NCBI GenBank assembly: GCA_900549995.1
Contig: URQQ01000092.1
Coordinates: forward strand, 1 to 13,689
DNA from: an uncultured Lachnospiraceae bacterium
GTDB lineage: Bacteria > Bacillota > Clostridia > Lachnospirales > Lachnospiraceae
Direction of reading: 5' to 3'
Length of the DNA: 13,689 nt
Positions 1-6,931 of the stretch are shown one piece after another. How positions within the stretch are numbered: position 1 is the first letter of the stretch; each line of letters begins with the position of its first letter. The position numbers were made by a program, and so were the translations under genes. The notes beneath the pieces are model-generated. The model was not told the origin of the DNA and made no database searches. It saw nothing but the letters and a program-made list of their open reading frames with translations.

Positions 1-943
1 ACATAATCTGGCCGCTCCGGGCGTTCGTCTCTCCGAAGATCGCTCTTGCAATCTCTGACCTTCCCGCACCGACAAGTCCATACATTCCCAGAATCTGGCC
101 TGGCTTTAATGTAAATGATATGTCCTCGTAGACCGGTGGATACGTAAGCCCTTTCACCTCAAGGATCGGCTCGCTCCCATATTCTCTCGCCTCATATACG
201 CTCATATTGACCGTACGCCCCGACATCGCGGTGATGATCGTAGCCTCGCTTGCCTCTTTCGGAGACAGTGTGCCTGTCAGACATCCGTCACGCAGTACAA
301 TGATATTATCTGAGATTCTTAAAATCTCAGGAATCCTGTGGCTGATGTACATGATGCTGACACCCTTTGCCTTCAAATCTGCTATAATTTCAAATAACTT
401 TTCAGACTCACCATGACTTAAAATAGAAGTCGGTTCATCCAGAATCAAAACTTTGCATTTCTTATAAATTCCTCTTGCAATCAGTACAAGCTGCTGGTTC
501 CCGATGGATAATTCACTCATCGTCAAGTGCAGTATGTCTCCTGACAGCCCCACCAGTTTCAGTGCTTCCACTGCTTCCTGGTACATCTTCGTCCACTGGA
601 TGGTTTTGCTTTTGCTTACAACTTCATTTCCCATGAATATATTTTCAAGCACTGACATATCCGCGAAAATGTTTGGTTCCTGATATACTATGGAAATTCC
701 CTGTTTCACCGCATCCAGCGGGCTGTTGATGTTCAGTTTCTTTCCCTGGAAATATATCTCACCGCTGTCGTTTTTCAGTGCCCCGGCGATAATTTTCATC
801 AGTGTCGATTTGCCTGCGCCGTTCTCACCTATGACCGACAGCACTTCTCCCTTCTTCAGTTCAAAGCTTACATTCTGCAGTGCCTTGACACCGCCGAATG
901 ATTTGCTGATTGCCTCTGCTTTTAAGATGATCTCTTCTGCCAA
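1..943 (-). CDS. Sugar ABC transporter ATP-binding protein, RbsA/MglA type (partial, C-terminus beyond window)
   Basis: This is the duplicated ATPase that powers uptake of a monosaccharide-like ligand with the binding protein encoded upstream at 1099-2160. The first nucleotide-binding domain is complete. Counting from the ATG at 952, the Walker A motif GENGAGKST is at residues 42-50, the signature is LSIGNQQ, Walker B is VLILDEPTS, and the switch histidine is in ISHR. A second domain begins (TLKPGQILGMYGLVGAGRSE) and runs off the left edge; the family is normally about 500 residues and about 315 are present. The start is uncertain. GGAAGGAG abuts the ATG at 952 with no spacing but stands 9 nt before an in-frame TTG (codon 941-943), giving MAEEIILKAE, which I prefer. 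In-frame ATGs at 979 and 985 follow a GGGAG. Permease genes should lie left of the window. Family assignment is secure; the substrate is unknown. Confidence 0.93.
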   Translation of the reverse strand, partial: MAEEIILKAEAISKSFGGVKALQNVSFELKKGEVLSVIGENGAGKSTLMKIIAGALKNDSGEIYFQGKKLNINSPLDAVKQGISIVYQEPNIFADMSVLENIFMGNEVVSKSKTIQWTKMYQEAVEALKLVGLSGDILHLTMSELSIGNQQLVLIARGIYKKCKVLILDEPTSILSHGESEKLFEIIADLKAKGVSIMYISHRIPEILRISDNIIVLRDGCLTGTLSPKEASEATIITAMSGRTVNMSVYEAREYGSEPILEVKGLTYPPVYEDISFTLKPGQILGMYGLVGAGRSEIARAIFGETNARSGQIM

Positions 944-1086
944 TCTTTCCATCTCCTTCCTGTAAAAAAAGAAAAGCATATCCATAATCTCCCATATGAA
1001 TATACTTTTCCGCCTGTTTTGCCGTAATCTTTGACTACGTCAGGACAATTCTCCGCAAGTATGCCGAAAACCCCCTTCTTGTGATC

Positions 1087-1102
1087 CTAAGACCTGTCTT
1101 AG
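1087..1102 (-). other. Hairpin at the stop codon of the binding-protein gene
   Basis: CTAAGAC-CT-GTCTTAG forms a perfect 7 bp inverted repeat that includes the TAA stop (1099-1101) of the binding-protein gene. It has no T-run, so it is not a terminator. In ABC sugar operons, hairpins between the binding-protein gene and the ATPase gene commonly stabilise the upstream mRNA and keep the binding protein in excess; that role here is inference. The remainder of the gap 953-1086 holds no gene I can support. Confidence 0.4.
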
Positions 1103-2160
1103 AAATCGTAGTCTTCCACATTATCTTCCGTGATGACAAGCGGCTCTCCTAATAACAGGATTTTGTTCTCTGCATCCCATTTGACCGGGTTCTCAATTCC
1201 TTCTACTTTATTTTCCGGTTCAAATTCTTTGCCTTCTGCTGCCATCTTGCCGGCCCATACAGTCAGATATCCCAGTTCGTATGCATCCCAGAGAATGGAC
1301 TCTTTCATGACGCCTGACTTGATGAAAGGTTCTACTGTCGCCGGGGATCCGTAACCGATCACTGCGACTTCTCCTGCTTTGCCTTCCTGCTGTACTGCCT
1401 GGGCAACGCCTGGAATTGTGGAGGATGCAACTGCAACAAGCCCTTTCAGATCCGGATATCTTGTCATCAGTTCCTGTGCCTGCTTTAATGCCTGCTCGCT
1501 GCTTCCGCCCTGTGTATAACGAATGTCCACAATATTGATCTCCGGATAATTCTCTTCCTGCTCTTTCTGCATATAGGAAATCCATGAGTTCAGATTAGTT
1601 GCTGTGGATTCTCCTGATACGATGCCAATCTCACCTTTGCCGCCGATCTGGTCTGCGAGATGTTTCATTAATGTTCTTCCAAGATCTTCATCCAAAGCCT
1701 GTGCGACGTAGAACTCACGGGCACTGTCTGGCGCATCCGAGTCTGTTGTATAGGTTTTAATCCCGGCTTTTTCTGCCTTTTCGATATACGGGTTCGTCGA
1801 AGAACTGTCAAGAACTGATAAAGACATTGCATCTACTCCCTGCTTGATCAGGCTGTCCATAATCTTCACCTGCTCAGCCGCACTCGCCTGTGTTGCCCCA
1901 GTATACATAAACTCTACGCCCAGATCTTCCGCCGCTTTCTTGCCGCCCTGCTCCATCGCTGAAAAATAAGGAATACCGATCAGCTGCGGGATAAATGCAA
2001 TCTTTAACTTGTCACCTTCTTCTTTTTTTGTGTCCTCTGTTTTGGATGCCGTATCAGCCTTGCTGTCTTTTTTTCCTGATCCCGAGCACCCCGCCAATAA
2101 ACCTGCTGTCATTGTTGCAGCCAATAAAACTGACATCATTTTTACCCATTTTTTCTTCAT
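1099..2160 (-). CDS. Substrate-binding lipoprotein of sugar ABC transporter, LsrB/RhaS-like
   Basis: This exported binding protein captures the ligand for the ABC importer whose ATPase gene follows. The 353-residue product starts MKKKWVKMM, has a hydrophobic signal segment and a lipobox LLAGC with the lipidated Cys at residue 25, followed by a Ser/Lys/Asp-rich linker. The mature part is a type I periplasmic-binding fold (Peripla_BP_4). The pattern IPYFSAMEQGGKKAAEDLG, LIKQGVDAMSLS, DSDAP, NLNSWI, the YPDLKG segment and a C-terminal NVEDYDF resembles LsrB (autoinducer-2) and RhaS (rhamnose) proteins. From memory, several AI-2-contacting residues of LsrB are replaced (Lys to Gln in IPQLIG; Asp-Gln to Asn-Leu in NLNSW), so a sugar ligand is more likely. 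I chose the start at 2160 rather than the 15-codon longer reading because AGGAGG lies 10 nt upstream and the signal peptide begins there. Confidence 0.9.
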   Translation of the reverse strand: MKKKWVKMMSVLLAATMTAGLLAGCSGSGKKDSKADTASKTEDTKKEEGDKLKIAFIPQLIGIPYFSAMEQGGKKAAEDLGVEFMYTGATQASAAEQVKIMDSLIKQGVDAMSLSVLDSSSTNPYIEKAEKAGIKTYTTDSDAPDSAREFYVAQALDEDLGRTLMKHLADQIGGKGEIGIVSGESTATNLNSWISYMQKEQEENYPEINIVDIRYTQGGSSEQALKQAQELMTRYPDLKGLVAVASSTIPGVAQAVQQEGKAGEVAVIGYGSPATVEPFIKSGVMKESILWDAYELGYLTVWAGKMAAEGKEFEPENKVEGIENPVKWDAENKILLLGEPLVITEDNVEDYDF

Positions 2161-2200
2161 AATCTCATTTCCTCCTTTTCTTTTCCTTGCAGTTACGCTT

Positions 2201-2218
2201 GGCAAACCGTTTTACCAA
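2201..2218 (-). promoter_or_regulatory. Candidate LacI-family operator, downstream copy
   Basis: On the minus strand this site contains the 13-mer GGTAAAACGGTTT (2216-2204), a CG-centred imperfect palindrome of the LacI type, with outer GG and CC also symmetric. The identical 13-mer occurs in the opposite orientation at 2418-2430. This copy lies about 40 nt downstream of the predicted start of transcription for the binding-protein gene, where a repressor would block elongation. No LacI-family gene is in the window. It does not match the CcpA cre consensus well (no WTG half). Confidence 0.5.
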
Positions 2219-2233
2219 AATAATAAAAAATTA

Positions 2234-2250
2234 AAATGCTCTTCGCATTT
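2234..2250 (-). other. Small hairpin in the leader of the sugar ABC operon
   Basis: AAATGC and GCATTT (6 bp, 5 nt loop TCTTC on the plus strand) lie just downstream of the predicted transcription start. No T-run follows. It could be an additional operator or an mRNA-stabilising 5' hairpin; the sequence does not decide. Confidence 0.25.
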
Positions 2251-2261
2251 GGTATATTTTG

Positions 2262-2290
2262 ATATTACTCTTATTTTTGTTCATAGTCAA
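2262..2290 (-). promoter_or_regulatory. Candidate promoter for the sugar ABC operon
   Basis: On the minus strand TTGACT (2290-2285) is separated by 17 bp from TAATAT (2267-2262). It lies in very AT-rich DNA about 100 nt before the binding-protein start and between the two LacI-type operator copies. The -10 hexamer is a weak match, so this is a moderate call. Confidence 0.4.
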
Positions 2291-2415
2291 TTAGTACAAT
2301 ATATTAATATTTTTTATTTGTTTTTATGCAATATGTATTATTTTGATTTTTTTATTGTCATATTCTACAATCTGCGTTTTGATTTTTATACAATATCACG
2401 GGTCATTTTTATTTT

Positions 2416-2433
2416 AAGGTAAAACGGTTTATA
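2416..2433 (+). promoter_or_regulatory. Candidate LacI-family operator, upstream copy
   Basis: GGTAAAACGGTTT (2418-2430) is identical to the minus-strand copy at 2204-2216. The core TAAAaCGgTTTA is a 12 bp CG-centred palindrome with one mismatched pair. The two CG centres (2208/2209 and 2425/2426) are 217 bp apart and bracket the predicted promoter, an arrangement suited to repression by DNA looping. Inference from position and symmetry only. Confidence 0.5.
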
Positions 2434-2476
2434 AGTTTTCTTTCCACTAATTTTATGGTTCTGAGAATAGAATTAA

Positions 2477-2765
2477 AGAATGTACCAAGGCACATTCTCG
2501 TGCCCGGCACGGTCGCCTGCGACATATTACATCTTCGCGCGAGCGCGCTTCCCCCGGAGAGTCTTTAATATAGGATTACAGTGTCAAAAGTCTTTCCCCA
2601 TTTCATGCTCGCATGAAGGTGGGGATAGGACTTTATGACACGCCCTACAATGAGGATGAAGTGGTGCTTTTGCACCATGAGAATCCGAATTGTAGGAGGA
2701 TTGTGGGAGTGCGGAGCACGAAACAATCCGTGTAATCACGATTAGGGTGTTTTGACACCCTAATC
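2477..2765. other. Gene-free run of tandem hairpins, strand uncertain
   Basis: No credible gene lies here (a 61-codon minus frame at 2645-2830 follows the hairpins and the terminator). Perfect or near-perfect inverted repeats follow one another: 2477-2498 (AGAATGT/ACATTCT), 2499-2511 (CGTGCC/GGCACG), 2512-2523 (GTCGC/GCGAC), 2536-2547 (CGCGC/GCGCG), and 2582-2640 (about 59 nt, arms TGTCA..AAGTC..CCCCA, inner TTCATGC/GCATGAA). Next come 2644-2696 (CCTACAAT/ATTGTAGG, then GGAT/ATCC, then TGGTGC/GCACCA around TTTT), 2698-2729 (GGATTGT/ACAATCC around GTGC/GCAC), and 2740-2765 (11 bp GATTAGGGTGT/ACACCCTAATC, loop TTTG). The part at 2490-2560 is much richer in G+C than its flanks. It may be a structured RNA or a cluster of extragenic palindromes; I do not recognise a named family. 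Confidence 0.5.
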
Positions 2766-2800
2766 AATATAGGGAACAAATTTTCTATATGAAAAAAAGT
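2766..2800. repeat. Post-terminator palindrome, copy A
   Basis: ATATAGGGAAC at 2767-2777 opposes a right arm ending in CTATAT (2785-2790). On the minus strand the block reads ACTTTTTTT, then ATATAG, then GTTCCCTATATT, the same order and nearly the same spacing as at 12299-12262. The T-run belongs to the terminator of the rubredoxin-fusion gene. The G/T opposed positions pair as wobble on the plus strand only. A second copy beside an unrelated gene makes a dispersed repeat likely. Confidence 0.55.
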
Positions 2801-2822
2801 ATCAGTCCTAAAACTGACACTT
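2792..2822 (-). terminator. Intrinsic terminator of the flavin reductase-rubredoxin gene
   Basis: On the minus strand AAGTGTCAGT pairs with ACTGATACTT (10 bp with one G-U pair, 6 nt loop) and is followed by seven T. On the plus strand the same position would be an A-C mismatch, which assigns the signal to minus-strand transcription. It begins 31 nt after the stop codon at 2854. Confidence 0.85.
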
Positions 2823-2853
2823 CTTTTCAAGCTCTATACAAATATACAATCTG

Positions 2854-3480
2854 CTACTCTGTAATCTTCACGAATTTGTCTCTCCCCTGCCCACATACCG
2901 GACATACGAAATCATCAGGCAATGGATCCTGGTCTGTCACATACCCGCACACAGTACAGCGGTAACCCTTAGATGGTTCTGCCACATAACTGGAAGCTTT
3001 CGGAGGAGTCACACCCTTCTTGATCACATGATAGTACGCATACGTCATAGATTCACTGTCATCGATAATTTCCGCATCTTCCACTTCTGCCAGGAAGATA
3101 ATATGGCTTCCCGCATCCATCTGATTCACAACCTTACAGCTAAACCTGGCCGTTACCTGTTCGCTCACATAAGGAATCCCATTCTTGTCCACATTCGTCT
3201 GGAATCCGTCAAACTTATCCGTGTCTTTACTGCACTTAAATCCAAATGTTCCAATCAGATCCATTGTTGCCGTCTGCGCCAGAGAAACTCCCGTAAAATA
3301 TCCTGACTCCAGAATCATCTGCGTCGTATAGTTCTCCTTATTAATCGTGACCGCAACCTGAAGCGGAGAAGACGTTGCCTGCGCCAGCGTATTTACCACA
3401 CACCCCGCAGCCTTATCCCCATTCTTCGTGGAAATCAGATACAACCCATAACTTAATTTTTGAAATGCTTTACTATCCAT
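2854..3480 (-). CDS. Flavin reductase-like domain fused to C-terminal rubredoxin (high-molecular-weight rubredoxin type)
   Basis: This 208-residue cytoplasmic electron carrier combines an FMN-binding flavin reductase-like domain (about residues 5-155; FQKLSYGLYLISTKNG, TSSPLQVAVTINKEN, GVSLAQ) with a rubredoxin domain at 172-208. The iron ligands are C175, C178, C193 and C196 (CTVCGY and CPVCGQG). Only 14 residues separate the two CxxC pairs, about half the spacing of classical rubredoxins, as in rubrerythrin-type short domains. Related fusions (Hrb of Moorella) pass electrons from NAD(P)H toward flavodiiron proteins that reduce oxygen or nitric oxide; that role is inferred from family. The start at 3480 has AAGGAG 7 nt upstream; a six-codon longer reading from 3498 lacks a ribosome binding site. 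It has its own promoter and terminator, so it is monocistronic. Confidence 0.92.
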   Translation of the reverse strand: MDSKAFQKLSYGLYLISTKNGDKAAGCVVNTLAQATSSPLQVAVTINKENYTTQMILESGYFTGVSLAQTATMDLIGTFGFKCSKDTDKFDGFQTNVDKNGIPYVSEQVTARFSCKVVNQMDAGSHIIFLAEVEDAEIIDDSESMTYAYYHVIKKGVTPPKASSYVAEPSKGYRCTVCGYVTDQDPLPDDFVCPVCGQGRDKFVKITE

Positions 3481-3515
3481 GTGAATTCTCCTTTTCATAT
3501 GCTTTCTAAATATCG

Positions 3516-3535
3516 ATAATAATTACTGTTATTGT
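3516..3535. promoter_or_regulatory. Inverted repeat at the transcription start of the rubredoxin-fusion gene
   Basis: ATAATAA-N6-TTATTGT (one mismatch in 7 bp arms) covers the predicted start of transcription, adjacent to the -10 box. Its position suits a repressor site. The A+T-rich arms are loosely like Fur/PerR-type boxes, and a redox or peroxide regulator would fit the gene, but AT-rich DNA gives such repeats by chance. Confidence 0.3.
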
Positions 3536-3536
3536 T

Positions 3537-3565
3537 AATATATTCCTGTTTCCGCAATATGTCAA
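3537..3565 (-). promoter_or_regulatory. Promoter of the flavin reductase-rubredoxin gene
   Basis: On the minus strand a perfect TTGACA (3565-3560) is separated by 17 bp from TATATT (3542-3537), 57 nt ahead of the ATG at 3480. This is a strong vegetative sigma-A type match. Confidence 0.75.
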
Positions 3566-3594
3566 TATATTTTATGATATTTGTAAAAAAATAT

Positions 3595-3684
3595 GCAATT
3601 TGGGACGTAATCCTTTTCAATTGGATTACGTCCCAAACTGCGTTTTAACCTGTCCCCAAATGCAATCTGACCTGTCCCTAAATG
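3595..3684 (+). repeat. REP-like element, copy 1
   Basis: A perfect 15 bp stem (TTTGGGACGTAATCC at 3599-3613 with its complement at 3623-3637) encloses the loop TTTTCAATT. The stem extends outward to GCA/TGC with one mismatch. To its right stand two tandem tails, ACCTGTCCCCAAATG and ACCTGTCCCTAAATG, about 24 nt apart. The element fills the gap after the permease stop at 3707. A T-run at 3584-3590 (as A on the plus strand) could let the hairpin also serve as a terminator for the transporter operon. Same family as 6977-7060, 7144-7227 and 8982-9051. Confidence 0.85.
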
Positions 3685-3706
3685 AATGTATCTGTCAATC
3701 TTCCAT

Positions 3707-6196
3707 CTAATCAGCAAATCTGATTCTGTCAATCAGGCTCTCTTTTTTCAAGTTTTTCGAAAGTATTGCGGTCAGTAAAAGCTGTGCCGTAAGTATTACA
3801 ACTATAAGAATGACAGTAGGTATCATTGGATAGTGGTATGTCTTAATTGCGAACATTCCGTTATTTTTACCATACAAAAATGCCGCGTATCCGGCCAGGT
3901 TTCCGAAAATCAGTGACAGGATTACCGTTCCTGCCGTATAGTATAATCCTTCCATCTGAAGCATTTTCAATAGTTGCCGATCAGAAAGTCCGATCGCCTG
4001 GAGCATTCCAAGTTCTCTCCTTCTTGCGTAAACGCTGTTGATCATCGTATTCACCAGATTCAAAATACCGATCAATCCAAAGATAACAAGCAACGCATAG
4101 CAGGCACCTCCAATCAGTATGATCGAATTTTTTCCTGTTTTCAATTCCTCCTGGTAAGTTCTCAGTTCCAGAAACTCATTGCTATCTGCAAGTGCCTGCA
4201 GCGACTCAGTGACAGCCGGAACCTTATCCGTATCGGCATAAATGGTAAATGCATATGTTGAGTCTGAGTGAAACATTGATTTCATCATTTGCTCACTCAT
4301 GACAAACCCAGTCCCGCCATACAATCCTCTTGGAGGATCTACCACCGCGGCAATGGTAAATACTTTCGTCACAATTTCTTCTCCATCCTGTATATCCAGA
4401 TGAATTTCATCTCCTGCACGAAGTTTCGGCTCTCCAAACTGATAAATCCATCCATTGGTCAGTAATATACGATCCTCCTGCATTAGATCTTGTTCTGTAA
4501 AATTGCCGTCAATGGTATATTTTTTCATTTCCGCCAGAGCTTCCTCATTAACACCGGCAATTTCTGTCATACATTTTTCTCCGTCTTCCAGCACCTCATG
4601 GAGATTGACACTTAGCTCATATCTTTTTTCAAGAGTCTTCACACCATCTATTTCAAGAATTGTATCTTCCATCTCCTGTGTAAGCGGATTGTTCATCTGA
4701 ATTCGATTCCTCTCTCTTTCCGGATGCAGCTCATCTCCTCTCGATGAATCTAGTGAAATCTGAAAATCTCCGTACATTACCTCCCTCGCCATCACTTCAG
4801 GATCCATACAATTCACCATGGTAGCTATCGCGATAAAAAATATACCCGTACATGCAAGCGTAAGAATTGTGACAAATGTTCTTTTTTTATTTCTGGATAA
4901 ATTAGATATTGTAAGTTTTCTGACATTTAATTCCTGATAACCTTTTCGGTCTTTTTTTCTCTTTTTCTCCTCACCATTAAAACGGATCGCTTCAACCGGT
5001 GAAATTCTGCTTGCTGCTTTCATCGGCTTCAGCAGCGAAATATAGACTGCGATAAGAACAATCATAAGGCCCAGAAGCAGAATCCATGGTTTTATAATTG
5101 CTGCCTCATGATTTTTCACCACTTCTTTTACTGCGGTCACATACTCATGCCCTCTGGTGTCGAATTCTCCGCCTTTCCCGGTCAGCAGCAGATAGATACA
5201 TCCATATCCAGCCAATGCACCTGCCAGAACTCCAATTGGCGACGCAATCCCTGCAACAAGAAATCCCTCGCGGAAGACAAGTCTGCGAATCTGTTTTTTC
5301 GTTGCTCCCATCGCACGTAATTTGCCATATTCCTGTACTTTGTCAATCATAGACACATAATAAATACTGTATATTGTGATGATTCCTGCCAGAAAAATGA
5401 CTGCCATAATACCAGCAATTCCCGCATAAAGTTCTGTATCCACATAGTTGGAGTACAAATATGACTTATTACTCATCAGGTCACTTTCATTCAGTCCATA
5501 TTCATCGGCAAGCAGCTTCATCTGGCTCTCTACTTTATCCGTCGTCATAAATCCGTCGTCTGCAACCTGCACATAGACTCTGTAATTGCGAAGATTCTCT
5601 GGAATCTCCTCTTCCATGAACGCTCTGGAGACAAACCCGGCATAAGATTTATTTTTTATAGTCTCTGCAGCATCCTCAGTCATCCCGGTAATTGTAAATG
5701 TCCGCTCCTTTCGGTCACTCAGGCCATCCGCTCCATCCGTATAGTAAGGCAGAGTTACCCGGTCTCCCACTTTGGCATTGATTCCCATCGCCTTAAGACT
5801 TCCTTCCGAAAGCACAACTTCATCCGCTTTCACCGGCATTTTACCAGACTTTAACTGATTTTTATTCATTTCCAATGTCGGTTCATCACAGTAAAGCAAC
5901 GTGATATCCGCCTTATCACAATCGAGGTATGCAATATCTCCACGCAGGCCCACCGCTTTGAAGCGATCATCCTTTTCCATTTCTTCCGCCTGCTGATTGT
6001 TGATCCCCCTGTACATTCCATGAAATGTTGGATAGATATTGTTTGTAACTGCAAATTCCACAGATGCTGCTCCTATTCCAATGGTAGGCACAATGGTTAA
6101 TAAAAATGCAGTAAGGGAAATGGCAATTCCAATCAGGATATTACGGCTCTTATTTTTTCTGAAATTCGCCATTGCTGTCATCGTAATTGCGTTCAT
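3707..6196 (-). CDS. ABC transporter permease with two FtsX domains
   Basis: This 829-residue membrane protein is the partner of the ATPase encoded just upstream; its ATG directly follows the ATPase stop TAA with no gap. The sequence shows a tandem duplication of a four-helix FtsX/MacB unit. In the first, TM1 is at about 19-41, a large external domain extends to about 255, and three helices follow (IAGIMAVIFLAGIITIYSIY, the GIASPIGVLAGALAG region, PWILLLGLMIVLIAVYIS). The second has TM5 near 440 (TFVTILTLACTGIFFIAIAT), a second external domain, and three C-terminal helices. Cytosolic coupling motifs YGKLRAMGATKKQIRRLV and RELGMLQAIGLSDRQLLK are present once per half. The two-external-domain plan is unlike BceB. 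Such permeases with adjacent two-component genes usually act in antimicrobial peptide resistance, peptide export or envelope homeostasis; the substrate is unknown. Confidence 0.92.
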   Translation of the reverse strand: MNAITMTAMANFRKNKSRNILIGIAISLTAFLLTIVPTIGIGAASVEFAVTNNIYPTFHGMYRGINNQQAEEMEKDDRFKAVGLRGDIAYLDCDKADITLLYCDEPTLEMNKNQLKSGKMPVKADEVVLSEGSLKAMGINAKVGDRVTLPYYTDGADGLSDRKERTFTITGMTEDAAETIKNKSYAGFVSRAFMEEEIPENLRNYRVYVQVADDGFMTTDKVESQMKLLADEYGLNESDLMSNKSYLYSNYVDTELYAGIAGIMAVIFLAGIITIYSIYYVSMIDKVQEYGKLRAMGATKKQIRRLVFREGFLVAGIASPIGVLAGALAGYGCIYLLLTGKGGEFDTRGHEYVTAVKEVVKNHEAAIIKPWILLLGLMIVLIAVYISLLKPMKAASRISPVEAIRFNGEEKKRKKDRKGYQELNVRKLTISNLSRNKKRTFVTILTLACTGIFFIAIATMVNCMDPEVMAREVMYGDFQISLDSSRGDELHPERERNRIQMNNPLTQEMEDTILEIDGVKTLEKRYELSVNLHEVLEDGEKCMTEIAGVNEEALAEMKKYTIDGNFTEQDLMQEDRILLTNGWIYQFGEPKLRAGDEIHLDIQDGEEIVTKVFTIAAVVDPPRGLYGGTGFVMSEQMMKSMFHSDSTYAFTIYADTDKVPAVTESLQALADSNEFLELRTYQEELKTGKNSIILIGGACYALLVIFGLIGILNLVNTMINSVYARRRELGMLQAIGLSDRQLLKMLQMEGLYYTAGTVILSLIFGNLAGYAAFLYGKNNGMFAIKTYHYPMIPTVILIVVILTAQLLLTAILSKNLKKESLIDRIRFAD

Positions 6197-6865
6197 TTAC
6201 CTCACCACCTTACCATCTTCAATCACAAGAACCCGGTCAGCCATCTGGGCAATTGTCTCATCATGCGTGATCATGATCAGTGTCTGCCCGTATTTTGTAA
6301 CACAAGATTTTAACATGGAAATCACTTCCATCTCCGTCTTAGAGTCAAGATTCCCGGTAGGCTCATCCGCCAGAATCATTGCCGGCTTTGATGCAAGCGC
6401 TCTCGCAATCGCCACCCTCTGCTGCTGGCCTCCCGATAGTTTACTCGGAAGTACTCCAAGTTTGTCTTCCATTCCAATACTTTTCACAATATCCATCACA
6501 AACTTACGGTTCACTTTTCTGCCGTCAAGACCGATCGGAAGTACGATATTCTCCCATACATTCAAAGCCGGCATCAGATTATAGCTCTGGAAAATAAAAC
6601 CGATTTTCCGCCTTCTGAAAACCGCAAGCTCCTCATCTTTCAGTGCAAAAATATCCTTCCCCTCAATCAACACCTGCCCCGAATCCGGCCGGTCAAGTCC
6701 TCCAAGCATATGAAGAAGCGTGCTCTTCCCAGATCCCGACCGCCCCACAATCGCCGTAAACTCCCCATGCTGTATCTGAAGATCTGTATGGTCAATCGCC
6801 TTCACAAGACCCTCACCCGAACCATAATACTTTACCAAATCCCTCGTCTCTACTATTGATTTCAT
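6197..6865 (-). CDS. ABC transporter ATP-binding protein, LolD/MacB type
   Basis: This 222-residue ATPase energises the FtsX-type permease encoded immediately downstream. Visible motifs are Walker A GRSGSGKST, Q-loop FQSYNLMP, signature LSGGQQQRVAIARAL, Walker B MILADEPTGNLDS and the switch His in ITHD, the standard LolD/MacB/BceA arrangement. The start at 6865 (MKSIVETRDLVKYYG) has GGGAGG 9 nt upstream; the eight-codon longer reading from 6889 would place its ATG inside or beside that ribosome binding site. The gene is separated from the histidine kinase gene by 315 nt that contains two REP-like repeats, so it may have a separate promoter controlled by the two-component pair, as is usual for such modules. 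I could not identify a convincing -35/-10 pair there. Confidence 0.93.
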   Translation of the reverse strand: MKSIVETRDLVKYYGSGEGLVKAIDHTDLQIQHGEFTAIVGRSGSGKSTLLHMLGGLDRPDSGQVLIEGKDIFALKDEELAVFRRRKIGFIFQSYNLMPALNVWENIVLPIGLDGRKVNRKFVMDIVKSIGMEDKLGVLPSKLSGGQQQRVAIARALASKPAMILADEPTGNLDSKTEMEVISMLKSCVTKYGQTLIMITHDETIAQMADRVLVIEDGKVVR

Positions 6866-6931
6866 ATAATCAATCCTCCCATTTATCAAGATAAATCCTT
6901 CCTTTGTTTAGATTCATACTACCACAGCAAC

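Noticed and set aside
2009..2422. 137-codon plus-strand frame
   Set aside because: It is antisense to the binding-protein signal peptide and then runs through the AT-rich promoter region; composition is Phe/Ile-rich low complexity with no ribosome binding site.
2645..2830. 61-codon minus-strand frame
   Set aside because: It spans the terminator and hairpin array, has no ribosome binding site, and its sequence follows from the palindromes.
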